NCBI RefSeq assembly: GCF_014692505.1
Contig: NZ_JACNYK010000004.1
Coordinates: forward strand, 124,001-188,000
From: Sphingobacterium arenae
GTDB taxonomy: Bacteria; Bacteroidota; Bacteroidia; Sphingobacteriales; Sphingobacteriaceae
Direction: 5' to 3'
DNA: 64,000 nt
Each line of letters opens with the position of its first letter. Positions within the stretch are counted from its first letter, which is position 1. This document shows, piece after piece, positions 37,853-46,952 of the stretch. Under the pieces are notes generated by a model, which saw nothing but the letters and a program-made list of their open reading frames with translations, searched no databases and had not been told where the DNA came from. The translations under genes were made by a program, and so were the position numbers.

Positions 37853-38416
37853 TCAAACGTATAACATGCCTCGAAAACCACGGGCAGCATAATACGATTC
37901 TGCTCCGTTATGGTAAATAAACACCTGACCGTAGCGCCAGTCCCCGAAAATAGCACCGCCGTTTCCCCGAATAGCCGATGACGTCCATAGCCAACTGGAA
38001 GTTTTCGTATCAAACTTTCCAAGCGTTTGTAATGAGCGGTAACGCTCTTCTGTTAAGAGGTCGATACCCATTTCAGCAGCCATCCCTACCGCACTATGTT
38101 TGGGTTTATGTTCTTTTCTAGACTCCAGTGCTTCCGGATCATAACAAACACTCCGTCGCCCTTTAGGGCTCTCCGCTGCACAGTCACAAAAAACATATTC
38201 ATCCGTTTCATTCATGTAATCTATCACATCGGGTTCACCCCCCGTTTCCTCCATTTGACGCAGCGACCAAAGCTTTTTAGGGCTTGCAACGAGTTTTTCC
38301 TGTATTTTCGCCCAATCCAAATCTAGATGGCGGCTTTTATTTTTTTCAAACCGCATTTTCAAGATATCGAGAAGTTCGTCTATTTGTTCTTGAGACTGTC
38401 TTGTTTTGTTACTCAT
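37853..38416 (-). CDS. DUF4256 domain-containing protein
   Basis: A protein of 187 residues matching DUF4256 along its length: a helical N-terminus (LLDILKMRFEKNKSRH), GGEPDVIDYMNETDEYVFCDCAAESPKGRRSVCYD (about 59-94) with three cysteines, and the aromatic C-terminus (SSWLWTSSAIRGNGGAIFGDWRYGQVFIYHNGA). The family is widespread but uncharacterised. It is cytoplasmic with no signal peptide. It is followed by the 77-residue gene and lies downstream of trxA on the same strand, separated by a terminator. Confidence 0.85.
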   Translation of the reverse strand: MSNKTRQSQEQIDELLDILKMRFEKNKSRHLDLDWAKIQEKLVASPKKLWSLRQMEETGGEPDVIDYMNETDEYVFCDCAAESPKGRRSVCYDPEALESRKEHKPKHSAVGMAAEMGIDLLTEERYRSLQTLGKFDTKTSSWLWTSSAIRGNGGAIFGDWRYGQVFIYHNGAESYYAARGFRGMLYV

Positions 38417-38478
38417 AATATGATGTTATTTAATGAGGAAAACGAATATACAATAAATCTAGTTTACGCGAAAAGAAA

Positions 38479-38505
38479 AAACCGGTCTTCTCATAAAGCC
38501 GGTTT
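38479..38505 (-). terminator. Thioredoxin gene terminator
   Basis: Stem AAACCGG/CCGGTTT with a 13-base loop; the minus strand continues into TTTTTTCTTTT, about 24 bases after the stop codon. Confidence 0.75.
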
Positions 38506-38528
38506 CTCCATTTTCTTTAGAATCTCTC

Positions 38529-38846
38529 CTAAAGCTGTTTGCTCAACTTCTCTACTAAAACAGATTTTGGTACTGCACCGATCTGCTTATCAACAATTTC
38601 ACCGTTTTTGAAGAACAATAACGCAGGAATATTGCGTATCCCATATTTAACAGAAATGTCTGGATTATTATCTACATTCACCTTTCCAACTACCGCTTTC
38701 CCATCATATTCTGTGGCTATTTCGTCTACTATTGGACCCACCATACGGCAAGGACCACACCATTCTGCCCAAAAATCAATTAAAACAGGTTTGTCTGATT
38801 TAAGAACTAGCTCTTCAAAATTGCTGTCTGTAATTTCTAATGCCAT
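38529..38846 (-). CDS. trxA: Thioredoxin
   Basis: A protein of 105 residues, the normal thioredoxin length. The active site WAEWCGPCRMVGP (about 25-37) and the cis-proline loop IRNIPALLFF (about 70-79) are intact. It reduces disulfides in cytoplasmic proteins using thioredoxin reductase. It lies alone between two terminators/promoters. An exact -7 element (TATCTTTG on the minus strand at 38882-38889) lies 36 bases upstream. Confidence 0.97.
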   Translation of the reverse strand: MALEITDSNFEELVLKSDKPVLIDFWAEWCGPCRMVGPIVDEIATEYDGKAVVGKVNVDNNPDISVKYGIRNIPALLFFKNGEIVDKQIGAVPKSVLVEKLSKQL

Positions 38847-38881
38847 AATATTTAATTTTTCTGATTTTCTTACGTATTAAG

Positions 38882-38889
38882 CAAAGATA
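38882..38889 (-). promoter_or_regulatory. -7 element of trxA
   Basis: TATCTTTG on the minus strand, an exact TAnnTTTG match 36-43 bases before the trxA start. No matching -33 TTG is seen. Confidence 0.5.
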
Positions 38890-38943
38890 GCAAATTTGCC
38901 TTTAGATAATCGTCATGTGCTCTTCACAAATTTTTATAGCCTA

Positions 38944-41900
38944 TCAATTTAATTTATAATGTATTCCTTCAAATTTCTCCAAGCCATCCAGAAAGTCATT
39001 TGTTAGATTGATCTTTAATGATTTTGCAGGCATTTCGATCGCCAGTTCATCCTGCATATCCAAAATTTTAAATTTTAACTGACAATTGCATTCCACCCCC
39101 TCCTCTTTTGTCGTCTCAACCAGGGTGTATATCTGATGCACAAATTGATCATCCAAGAGATGAAGAGGACAATTTATGGTAAACGATTTGGCCATTTTAT
39201 CCCGTAATTCCGAAAGTAACTGCATGTTTTTCAACTCAAACCCCCAATTACCCGCCTGCCTAAAACGTTCCTGTACCAATCCCCTAATCTGTACGAAAAA
39301 ACCTTCTTGTAGATATCCGCGAAACTTAACATAGTCTTCTCCAAAAACCATAATTTCAAAAGATTCACTATAATCCTCTATTATAAAAGAACCAAACGGT
39401 TTACCAGATTTTGCCACGCGATGATTTGCCACGGCGATAATTCCACCAACAACGACTTCTCTATTTTTTATCCGATTGAACTCCAACAATACCTCCTCCT
39501 CTACTTCGCTCGCTTTTACCTTGTTGATCAATTGGAGGTCTACCACCCTATTCTGACAAAAATGCTTGATCTCAAATTTATAGTTATCTAGAGGATGACT
39601 CGTTAAATATATTCCGATAACGTCTTTTTCGTATTTAAGTTTTTCGATAAGCCCCCATGCCGGACAAGGTGCCAACACCGGCTCTGGCAATTCCGTAGCA
39701 GCCGATCCACCAAAGAGACTCGCCTGCGCAGAGTTTTCGTTTTCTTTTATCCGATGTCCGTACTTGATGGCTTTCTCTAAGCCCGTGGAGTTATCTCCAT
39801 CCATAAAGAAATACTGCGCTCGATGGGTATTGGTAAAACTATCAAATCCACCGGCATACGCGAGGCTTTCAAACGCTTTCTTATTGGCAGCACGTAGATC
39901 TACGCGCTTGGCAAGATCGAATACGGATTTGTATTTCCCCTCTTTTTCACGTGTTTGCACGATCGTGTCAACCGCTCCAGCTCCTACACCTTTTACTGCA
40001 CCCATCCCGAAACGAATTGCACCTTGGTCATTCACCGTAAATTTATAGTAGGATTCGTTCACATCGGGGCCGAGAACCTGGAGCCCCATCCGTCGGCATT
40101 CCTCCATAAAGAATGTCACCGTCTTAATATCATTCATGTTATTAGACAATACCGCGGCCATATATTCTGCCGGATAGTGGGCTTTCAGATAAGCCGTTTG
40201 ATACGCTACCCACGCGTAACAAGTAGAGTGCGATTTATTGAATGCATAAGAAGCAAAAGCTTCCCAGTCTGTCCATATTTTTTCCAGTGTTTTAGCATTG
40301 TGCCCATTTGCAGCCGCCTGCTCAACAAACTTGGGCTTCATTTTGTCCAACACGGCTTTTTGTTTCTTACCCATTGCCTTACGCAACACGTCGGCGTCTC
40401 CCTTAGAGAAACCCGCTAGCTTTTGCGACAAAAGCATCACCTGTTCTTGGTAAACGGTAATACCATATGTTTCCTTTAGGTATTCTTCACAAGCTTCCAA
40501 ATCATAGGTAATAGGTTCTATTCCGTGTTTTCGCTTCACGAAAGATGGGATATATTCCATCGGTCCCGGACGATATAAAGCATTCATGGCAATCAAGTCT
40601 GCAAATACCGTGGGCTTCAACTCTTTCATGTACTTCTGCATCCCTGGAGATTCATATTGGAACACACCAACTGTTTCTCCACGTTGGAACAGCTCATACG
40701 TCAGCAAATCGTCGATTGGAAATTTATCAGGATCCAGCTCTATACCATGTCGTAATTTCACATTAGCGACGGTATCCTTGATCAGTGTAAGGGTTTTTAG
40801 ACCCAAAAAGTCCATCTTCAATAGACCCGCACTCTCTACGACAGAGTTATCAAACTGCGTAACATACAAGTCCGAGTCTTTTGCCAGAGATACCGGCACA
40901 AACTTGGTAATATCATCCGGTGTGATGATCACACCACAGGCATGGATCCCCGTATTTCGCATAGAACCTTCTAAAACACGAGCTTGCCGGATGGTTTCCG
41001 CTTCTAACCCTGCGCCATCCGCCAACGATTTTAAACGGTTGACCGCTTCGAGTTCTTCCGAGCGTAAAACTTCTTTCATCGCTTTCTCATCCATGGAGAA
41101 AATCTTATTCAACTTGAGGTTGGGAATAAGTTTTGCAATCTCGTTGGCATCTTGCAGCGGTAAATCAAGCACCCGTGCCGTATCTCGAATAGATGATTTT
41201 GCTGCCATCGTACCGTATGTGATGATTTGGGCTACTTGCGAAGCACCGTATTTGTCGATAACGTATTGCATGACACGACTTCTGCCTTCATCGTCAAAAT
41301 CGATATCAATATCGGGCATGGAAACACGGTCTGGATTCAGGAAACGCTCGAAAAGTAAGTCGTATTCGATAGGGTCTAAATTTGTAATTTTCAGACAATA
41401 GGCAACAGCAGAACCAGCGGCCGAACCACGACCCGGTCCCACCGAAACGCCCATTTTTCTGGCCGCATCAATAAAATCATGTACAATAAGGAAATAACCA
41501 GGATAACCTGTCCTTTCAATGGTCTCTAATTCAAAATCCAAACGTTCCCGAATGCTATCGGTTATTTCTCCATAACGCTCTTTTGCACCTTCGTACGTCA
41601 AATGACGCAAGTATGCATTTTCACCACGTTTACCACCATCCGATTCATCCTCAACATGTTGAAACTTCTCCGGGATAATAAATTTGGGTAAGAGAACATC
41701 TCTATTTAAAGAATAAACTTCAATCTTATCTAGGATTTCCTGTATATTGATGATAGCCTCAGGTACGTCTGCAAAAACTTTCTTCATTTCCCCTGCCGAC
41801 TTAAAGTAATATTCTTGGTTGGGCAACCCGAAGCGAAAGCCACGACCTCTACCTTTAGGGGTAGATAATTTTTCCCCATCCTTCACGCAAAGTAAAATAT

Positions 41901-43368
41901 CATGGGCATGTGCATTGTCTTTACTAACGTAGTAGGTATTGTTTGTCGCAATAAGCTTGACATCATGTTTCCGAGCAAGTTGAATAAGTGTTTGATTCAC
42001 CCGGTCTTCATCTTCCTGCCCATGCCGCATCAATTCGATATAGAAATCTTCACCAAACTGTTCCTTCCACCATACCAAAGCCTCCTCTGCCTGCGTTTCA
42101 CCGATATTCAGTACTTTGCTTGGTATCTCGCCATACAAGTTACCCGAAAGAACCATCACATCTTCTTTATACTGTTCAATCACCGATCGGTCTATACGAG
42201 GAACATAATAGAATCCTTCTGTATAAGCAATCGATGCCATTTTTGCTAAGTTATGATAGCCTTTTAAATTCTTTGCTAAAACGACAATTTGATAACCGTT
42301 GTCTTTCCTTGATTTATCTGTTCGATCTTCGCATACATAAAACTCGCAGCCCACGATGGGTTTAATCGTTCGGCCTACAGGTGGCTCTCCTCGTTCTAAT
42401 GCTTCTGCATTTTTTGCCTCAATTTCCTTATTATATCCCAGTGCTGTATTAACAAAATGAAAGGCACCCATCATATTACCATTGTCGGTAAGCGCCACCG
42501 CTGGCATATTTGCTTTCGCCGCCGCGTTCACTAATGCCGGGATAGAAATGGTCGACTGTAATACAGAAAACTGTGAGTGATTATGCAGATGGGCAAACTC
42601 CGCGTCGTCTAATGCTTTTTTCAGCTCCCCGTCGATAACGGTGGTAGGTTCAGCGGTCTTTTGACTAGCGCGAATAGCATCCGAGGCCGCTTTTAGATTA
42701 ATATGCTTTAAGCCTACCGAAGAAATGGTATCCGGATGCTGTTGCTTAAATTCAACAAAGTATCCCGTATCTACCTGCAATTCTTCAGGTGTAAATACCT
42801 CCTGTCTGACGAGCTCGAAAAAGCATCGCGTCGTTGCTTCTACATCGGCCGTTGCATTATGGGCTTCAGCGAACGGGACACCGAACAGATAATTATGAAG
42901 CTCGGTAAGGTTGGGGAGTTTATAACGTCCACCACGACCTCCGGGGAGTTTCAACAGTTCGGCTGTAATCTCTGTACAGGTATCCAAGACGGGCATATCT
43001 GCTAAAGGCGAGTTGACTTCGTAACGATAAAGCTCGCTTCCCATAATGTTGATATCAAATCCAATATTCTGCCCGACGACAAACTTCGCCTTTGCTAACG
43101 CAGCATTGAATTTGTCCAGTACGTCGATTAGTGGGACACCTTCTTTCTCGGCTAACTCCGTAGATATACCGTGAATTTTTTCGGAATCGTACGGAATATT
43201 AAAACCGTCCGGTTTAATCAAATAATCTTGATGCTCAATCAGATTCCCCATTTCATCATGCAGCTGCCATGCTATTTGTATACAGCGCGGCCAGTTATCC
43301 GTGTCTGTAATGGGTGCATCCCAACGCTTCGGTAAACCTGTAGTCTCGGTATCAAAAATTATATACAT
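38944..43368 (-). CDS. dnaE: DNA polymerase III alpha subunit with fused N-terminal proofreading exonuclease
   Basis: A protein of 1474 residues, 300 longer than E. coli DnaE because of a DnaQ-like exonuclease at about 1-200: FDTETTGLP (two acids), NIGFDINIMG and HNATADVEATT (His and Asp), the complete DEDDh set. The PHP domain begins at about 260 (FAHLHNHSQFSVLQ), the palm has MPDIDIDFDDEGRSR with the catalytic Asps, and HhH, OB (about 1280-1370) and tail regions follow. It is the replicative polymerase with built-in proofreading, a layout I recall as common in Bacteroidota. The start is the ATG at 43368 (MYIIFDTE), behind AAAGGGAA; the preceding codon is TTG. Confidence 0.95.
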   Translation of the reverse strand: MYIIFDTETTGLPKRWDAPITDTDNWPRCIQIAWQLHDEMGNLIEHQDYLIKPDGFNIPYDSEKIHGISTELAEKEGVPLIDVLDKFNAALAKAKFVVGQNIGFDINIMGSELYRYEVNSPLADMPVLDTCTEITAELLKLPGGRGGRYKLPNLTELHNYLFGVPFAEAHNATADVEATTRCFFELVRQEVFTPEELQVDTGYFVEFKQQHPDTISSVGLKHINLKAASDAIRASQKTAEPTTVIDGELKKALDDAEFAHLHNHSQFSVLQSTISIPALVNAAAKANMPAVALTDNGNMMGAFHFVNTALGYNKEIEAKNAEALERGEPPVGRTIKPIVGCEFYVCEDRTDKSRKDNGYQIVVLAKNLKGYHNLAKMASIAYTEGFYYVPRIDRSVIEQYKEDVMVLSGNLYGEIPSKVLNIGETQAEEALVWWKEQFGEDFYIELMRHGQEDEDRVNQTLIQLARKHDVKLIATNNTYYVSKDNAHAHDILLCVKDGEKLSTPKGRGRGFRFGLPNQEYYFKSAGEMKKVFADVPEAIINIQEILDKIEVYSLNRDVLLPKFIIPEKFQHVEDESDGGKRGENAYLRHLTYEGAKERYGEITDSIRERLDFELETIERTGYPGYFLIVHDFIDAARKMGVSVGPGRGSAAGSAVAYCLKITNLDPIEYDLLFERFLNPDRVSMPDIDIDFDDEGRSRVMQYVIDKYGASQVAQIITYGTMAAKSSIRDTARVLDLPLQDANEIAKLIPNLKLNKIFSMDEKAMKEVLRSEELEAVNRLKSLADGAGLEAETIRQARVLEGSMRNTGIHACGVIITPDDITKFVPVSLAKDSDLYVTQFDNSVVESAGLLKMDFLGLKTLTLIKDTVANVKLRHGIELDPDKFPIDDLLTYELFQRGETVGVFQYESPGMQKYMKELKPTVFADLIAMNALYRPGPMEYIPSFVKRKHGIEPITYDLEACEEYLKETYGITVYQEQVMLLSQKLAGFSKGDADVLRKAMGKKQKAVLDKMKPKFVEQAAANGHNAKTLEKIWTDWEAFASYAFNKSHSTCYAWVAYQTAYLKAHYPAEYMAAVLSNNMNDIKTVTFFMEECRRMGLQVLGPDVNESYYKFTVNDQGAIRFGMGAVKGVGAGAVDTIVQTREKEGKYKSVFDLAKRVDLRAANKKAFESLAYAGGFDSFTNTHRAQYFFMDGDNSTGLEKAIKYGHRIKENENSAQASLFGGSAATELPEPVLAPCPAWGLIEKLKYEKDVIGIYLTSHPLDNYKFEIKHFCQNRVVDLQLINKVKASEVEEEVLLEFNRIKNREVVVGGIIAVANHRVAKSGKPFGSFIIEDYSESFEIMVFGEDYVKFRGYLQEGFFVQIRGLVQERFRQAGNWGFELKNMQLLSELRDKMAKSFTINCPLHLLDDQFVHQIYTLVETTKEEGVECNCQLKFKILDMQDELAIEMPAKSLKINLTNDFLDGLEKFEGIHYKLN

Positions 43369-43511
43369 CAAATTCCCTTTCTCTTCTCAACAAAATTAAA
43401 AAATAAAGATAGGGAATTACATTGGCTGGACGTCAAATTATCCACAAAAGGAAAAGTGAGTTTAAAAACATTTTCCTTATTTTGTATTGGAATATTATTT
43501 GACAAAAACAG

Positions 43512-44075
43512 ATGATGATGAAATTTTTGAAAACAATTCTTTTTATCGGTGTCGTGGTCGTTATCGGTTGGTTTTTGCTGGTGCGATATGGCAATAGACC
43601 AACATCAGAAAGTAAACATCAATTACTGATTGAACGCATAGAAGCAATGGGCAAATTAGAACTGGTAAAATATCGGTTCAGCGATGTGTTGGAGCATAAG
43701 AACGTGAGTGCCTACCTTCCAGATGCAAGTGTTCTGCTTATCGTTAAGGCTGATGCCGTAGGCTGTGTAGATCTGACAAAGCTATCCCCACACAATATAG
43801 AAGTAATAGGCGATTCCGTATCTATACAGCTACCGACGCCCGAAATATGCTATGTCAAAATAGATCACGAAGCGTCGAAAGTATATGATACGAAAATGGC
43901 TTTCTTCCGCGAAGCCACCTTAGTGGATGAGGCTTTTAAAAGCGCTGAAAAAGAGGTTTACAAAGAGGTCCGAAATTCGGATATCTTACGTCAAACAAAA
44001 GAAAATGCGATACACGTGTTCAAACCGTTACTGGAAGGATTGGGTTTTTCAAAGGTAAACGTATATTTTGAATAA
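43512..44075 (+). CDS. DUF4230 domain-containing membrane-anchored protein
   Basis: A protein of 187 residues: one N-terminal helix (about 5-24, LKTILFIGVVVVIGWFLLVRY) and an extracytoplasmic DUF4230 region with LELVKYRFSDVLEHKN, LLIVKADAVGCVDLTKL and ICYVKIDHEASKVYDTKMAFF. The family is widespread and has no known activity. It is transcribed alone, divergent from dnaE, and ends before a terminator. Three ATGs in a row open it; the first is used. Confidence 0.82.
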   Translation: MMMKFLKTILFIGVVVVIGWFLLVRYGNRPTSESKHQLLIERIEAMGKLELVKYRFSDVLEHKNVSAYLPDASVLLIVKADAVGCVDLTKLSPHNIEVIGDSVSIQLPTPEICYVKIDHEASKVYDTKMAFFREATLVDEAFKSAEKEVYKEVRNSDILRQTKENAIHVFKPLLEGLGFSKVNVYFE

Positions 44076-44194
44076 ACGCAAACACGCGCATTAATTGTTA
44101 AAAGTTGTTAAATAACAGATAAAAGATAATAGTTTTTATTCACTCGCGTTATAAGAGTATAATTTCATAATTTAGGTTAATAATTGGTTTGGTA

Positions 44195-44225
44195 AAATCC
44201 TGAGGCTCCCCGCTTCGGGATTTTT
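44195..44225 (+). terminator. Terminator of the DUF4230 gene
   Basis: Stem AAATCCTGA/TCGGGATTT (one G-T pair) with an 11-base loop, followed by TTTTTC. Confidence 0.6.
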
Positions 44226-44285
44226 CATTTTTATTATTTCTCTGCTGTAAAAACCGATCCAGGCACAAAACAGATCATTCACAAG

Positions 44286-44359
44286 TAAAAAAGAAGGCCT
44301 CTATCCGGGCGGACAGAGGCCTCACTAACCAATTATAACTTGCCGCCATGCTCTAGCGG
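44286..44359 (-). ncRNA. Candidate small RNA or structured 3' UTR with terminator
   Basis: The 416-base gap 44076-44491 has no ORF of note. On the minus strand it carries a small hairpin (CCGC/GCGG, 44343-44359), then a strong one with arms AGGCCTCT and AGAGGCCT (44295-44322) and an inner TCC/GGA pair, running into TTTTTTAC. This is a clear intrinsic terminator on the minus strand, about 170 bases after the zinc-ribbon stop. The long distance suggests a processed 3' UTR or a separate RNA. No confident promoter was found for a separate transcript. Confidence 0.35.
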
Positions 44360-44491
44360 ACTGAATTATGAAACGCTAAGATATTAATAAAATCCAATTA
44401 TGCAAAATAATTACGAATCTATTTTACTTCTCTTAATTCACAAGATAAAATCTAATTCACCTCGTAAAATCACCTCTTTAAACCTTCTCGT

Positions 44492-44860
44492 TTAGACCTT
44501 CTCTGTCATTTCCTGTCGGACGATCAAAAATCGCTCATCTTCCAATGATAAGTATCCATATTCGTATACAAAAAAATAAATTTGTCCTTTAGCTGTTTTA
44601 AGTTGGCTGGTGAAAAAATCAAAATCAAGTCCTTTAGAAAGTAGTTTTTCTCTCGATACTTTCTTTATCTTTTCTTTGCCTAATATGTTACTCAGAACCC
44701 GCCGATTCCGTTTCAGTACATCATTGGTTTTTCGAACAAAACGATTTGGAACACTATTCCGATTATTGTTGTAAGCACTCCGACAACCGTCATCGCAATA
44801 ACGCTTATCCGATCGGCCGGTAATAGGCTCTCTACAAGCCAAACACGTACGTTTTTCCAT
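44492..44860 (-). CDS. Zinc-ribbon protein of unknown function
   Basis: A protein of 122 residues. The N-terminus has a zinc ribbon with four cysteines, CLACREPITGRSDKRYCDDGC (about 5-25), followed by a basic linker (SVPNRFVRKTNDVLKRNRR) and a C-terminal alpha/beta part (KGQIYFFVYEYGYLSL). The ribbon plus basic segment suggests nucleic-acid binding. It is divergent from the second ssb gene, and the 187-base region between them has three evenly spaced palindromes, the nearest 23 bases from this start codon. It may be an autoregulator, but that is conjecture. Confidence 0.75.
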   Translation of the reverse strand: MEKRTCLACREPITGRSDKRYCDDGCRSAYNNNRNSVPNRFVRKTNDVLKRNRRVLSNILGKEKIKKVSREKLLSKGLDFDFFTSQLKTAKGQIYFFVYEYGYLSLEDERFLIVRQEMTEKV

Positions 44861-44882
44861 ATTTCACATAATTCTTTTACTG

Positions 44883-44926
44883 TACAAACGTTTGTAATCG
44901 TTTATAAACGGCTATAAACGTTTATA
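44883..44926. promoter_or_regulatory. Three evenly spaced palindromes between the zinc-ribbon and ssb genes
   Basis: TACAAACGTTTGTA (44883-44896), CGTTTATAAACG (44899-44910) and TATAAACGTTTATA (44913-44926) are each perfect palindromes; their centres are exactly 15 bases apart. They are built from one half-site, TAYAAACG, which recurs in the same orientation 10 bases apart (44903, 44913) and in the opposite orientation 10 bases apart (44889, 44899). Such helical phasing suggests cooperative protein binding. The site would control the zinc-ribbon gene, ssb, or both. Confidence 0.65.
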
Positions 44927-45047
44927 ATTGGTTAACTACCGGCTAGTCGAAACCAGCTTTCGCAACTTTGAAATGTCTAAGGCAAATGCCATTGACACTA
45001 TAAAAGTAAAATATCGAAAGTGGATTTACAACTAAAATTTCAATATT

Positions 45048-45452
45048 ATGAGCACTTTAATTAATGCAGTACAGCTAATCGGACGTTTAGGTGCCGATAC
45101 CGAAGTAAAAACAACAACAAATGGAACCAAAGTTTCTAATGTCCGTTTCGCGACCAACGAATACGCCAGAAACAGTCAAGGAGAATGGGTCGAAATTACG
45201 TATTGGCATAGCTTGGTGTTTTGGGGAAAACTGGCCGAGAGATTAGAAAAGAAAGGCAAAAAGGGTACGCGCCTTTTGGTCCAAGGTTCATTGATTTATC
45301 GTGATTATACGGATATCAACAACATCAAAAGAGAAGTTACTGATATACGGGTTCAACAATTTGTCGTATTAGATAGCCAGACTAACCATGCATCGATATT
45401 GGAGATGTCGTCCGATAGCGATGAAAGTGAGCCTGATCATCTCCCTCAATAA
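45048..45452 (+). CDS. ssb: Single-stranded DNA-binding protein (paralogue without the usual C-terminal tip)
   Basis: A protein of 134 residues with a full OB fold: INAVQLIGRLGADTEVKTTTNGTKVSNVRFA (about 5-35), WVEITYWHSLVFWGKLAERLEKKGKKGTRLLVQG (about 47-80). The C-terminal tail is acidic (SSDSDESEPD) but ends HLPQ, not the D-D-L/I-P-F tip that binds partner proteins in housekeeping SSB. It is therefore probably a second, specialised SSB. It is monocistronic, followed by a terminator and preceded by the palindrome array. Confidence 0.92.
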   Translation: MSTLINAVQLIGRLGADTEVKTTTNGTKVSNVRFATNEYARNSQGEWVEITYWHSLVFWGKLAERLEKKGKKGTRLLVQGSLIYRDYTDINNIKREVTDIRVQQFVVLDSQTNHASILEMSSDSDESEPDHLPQ

Positions 45453-45458
45453 ATGGAA

Positions 45459-45487
45459 AGGGCGTCTCTCTGTTTGAAAGACGCCCT
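45459..45487. terminator. Terminator between ssb and alkaline phosphatase
   Basis: Stem AGGGCGTCT/AGACGCCCT with an 11-base loop then ATTTTTTG on the plus strand. It serves ssb and may also end the convergent phosphatase transcript. Confidence 0.8.
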
Positions 45488-45511
45488 ATTTTTTGTAAAA
45501 AAGTAATCTCG

Positions 45512-46921
45512 TTAGAAATTCCAACCTGCGATCTCGGCAATCTTTTTAGGAATATCCGTATTCTCCATCTTATGCGTAAACTTTTCCGCCCCTGCCCCAA
45601 TCGCAAAAACAGGAATATAGGCTGCAGAATGACCGCCCGACGCCCAACTCACCGAACCTTTTTTATTCAATATTTTAATACTTTCACTTGCTAATTTATC
45701 ATCGTTTGCATATAGACTTTTCGAAGTTTCCTCTTCATGTCTCACGAAACTCTTGTTGTAAATAGAAACCAGGTTTTCTTCTTCTTCTTTGCTTACTACT
45801 ACATCCGCGAAAAGTCCGGTATTTTCCATTAATAGATCTTTCACTTCATTCCAGCTCGCTTCTTTTTTGGCGATTCTTAAATCAGACAACAATTTAGATA
45901 GTGTACCTTGGGACACCTTCTGGTTTGCTAATAGCTTCGTATTTAGACGACTTCCGCCGTTGCCTACTGCGACACCACCGGTTTCATGATCAGCCGTGAC
46001 AATAATCAAGGTTTCCTCTGGATACTTTTCATAAAATGCATAAGCCCGCTTAACCGCTTCGTTAAAATCCAACACTTCATGAATAGTTGTTGTCCCATCA
46101 TTGGCATGTGACGACCAGTCAATTTTACCACCTTCTACCATTAAAAAGAAACCATGATCATTATCTTTCGTTAACGATTCGATAGCTGCATCAGTTATCT
46201 GTGCCAAATTTAAATCGCCGACACCCTGATCAATTGCAAACTTCAACGAGGAGGGGTCTTCGTCTTTCACATTCATCAAAATCATTTTATCAGTAGTTTG
46301 CTTCTTCTTGTTATAGTCTGCTAAACCATAGGCTAAAGTATATCCTGCTTTTTGAAACTGTGGAAACAACGAAGGGGCCTCTTTCTTTTCGGAATTTTTG
46401 TTTGGGCTTAGAAAACCTGATCCTGCAAAAAAATCAAAATTTGATTTTATCAAATCTTGTCCTATTTCATAATACCGACTACGACTAGATTGATGAGCAT
46501 AAAATGATGCAGGCGTGGCATGATCTATACTCACAGAAGTGGTAACACCGACTTTTAGGCCCGCCTCTTTTGCAGCGTAAGCGATACTTTTATAGGTTGT
46601 TGTAGCCGAACTGTCCATTCCTACAACACCATTTTTAGTCTTTTTACCTACGGCCAATGCCGTTCCACCCGCTGCAGAATCCGTCACACCATGAGATAGA
46701 GAATAAGATGTAGCAAATGTAGCATAGGGAAATGTGGAGAATATTAGTGGGAATACAGTGTTGCGATCTTCCTGAGCTGCCAGAAAAACTTCGGTCAGGT
46801 TAATTTGATTTAACCCCATTCCGTCGCCAATCATAAAAAACACGTATTTAGGTTTCTGCTGTGCAAAGACACCGGATACAATAAATAATAAGAAGTAAAG
46901 AATTAAAAAGTTTTTCTTCAT
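45512..46921 (-). CDS. Alkaline phosphatase (PhoA-type superfamily)
   Basis: A protein of 469 residues with signal peptide 1-20 (ending GVFAQ). Metal and catalytic residues are visible: MIGDGMG (Asp33), HGVTDSAAGGTALAVGKK (nucleophile Ser82), VEGGKIDWSSHAND (Asp and His ligands), VTADHETGG (about 306-314, Asp-His pair) and GHSAAYIPVFA. It hydrolyses phosphate monoesters in the periplasm to supply phosphate. It is monocistronic; an inverted repeat lies near its promoter. An arginine near the nucleophile, found in classical PhoA, is not seen in DSAAGG. Confidence 0.93.
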   Translation of the reverse strand: MKKNFLILYFLLFIVSGVFAQQKPKYVFFMIGDGMGLNQINLTEVFLAAQEDRNTVFPLIFSTFPYATFATSYSLSHGVTDSAAGGTALAVGKKTKNGVVGMDSSATTTYKSIAYAAKEAGLKVGVTTSVSIDHATPASFYAHQSSRSRYYEIGQDLIKSNFDFFAGSGFLSPNKNSEKKEAPSLFPQFQKAGYTLAYGLADYNKKKQTTDKMILMNVKDEDPSSLKFAIDQGVGDLNLAQITDAAIESLTKDNDHGFFLMVEGGKIDWSSHANDGTTTIHEVLDFNEAVKRAYAFYEKYPEETLIIVTADHETGGVAVGNGGSRLNTKLLANQKVSQGTLSKLLSDLRIAKKEASWNEVKDLLMENTGLFADVVVSKEEEENLVSIYNKSFVRHEEETSKSLYANDDKLASESIKILNKKGSVSWASGGHSAAYIPVFAIGAGAEKFTHKMENTDIPKKIAEIAGWNF

Positions 46922-46952
46922 TTTTTTGGATATGTTTATGTTGACAAAAATA

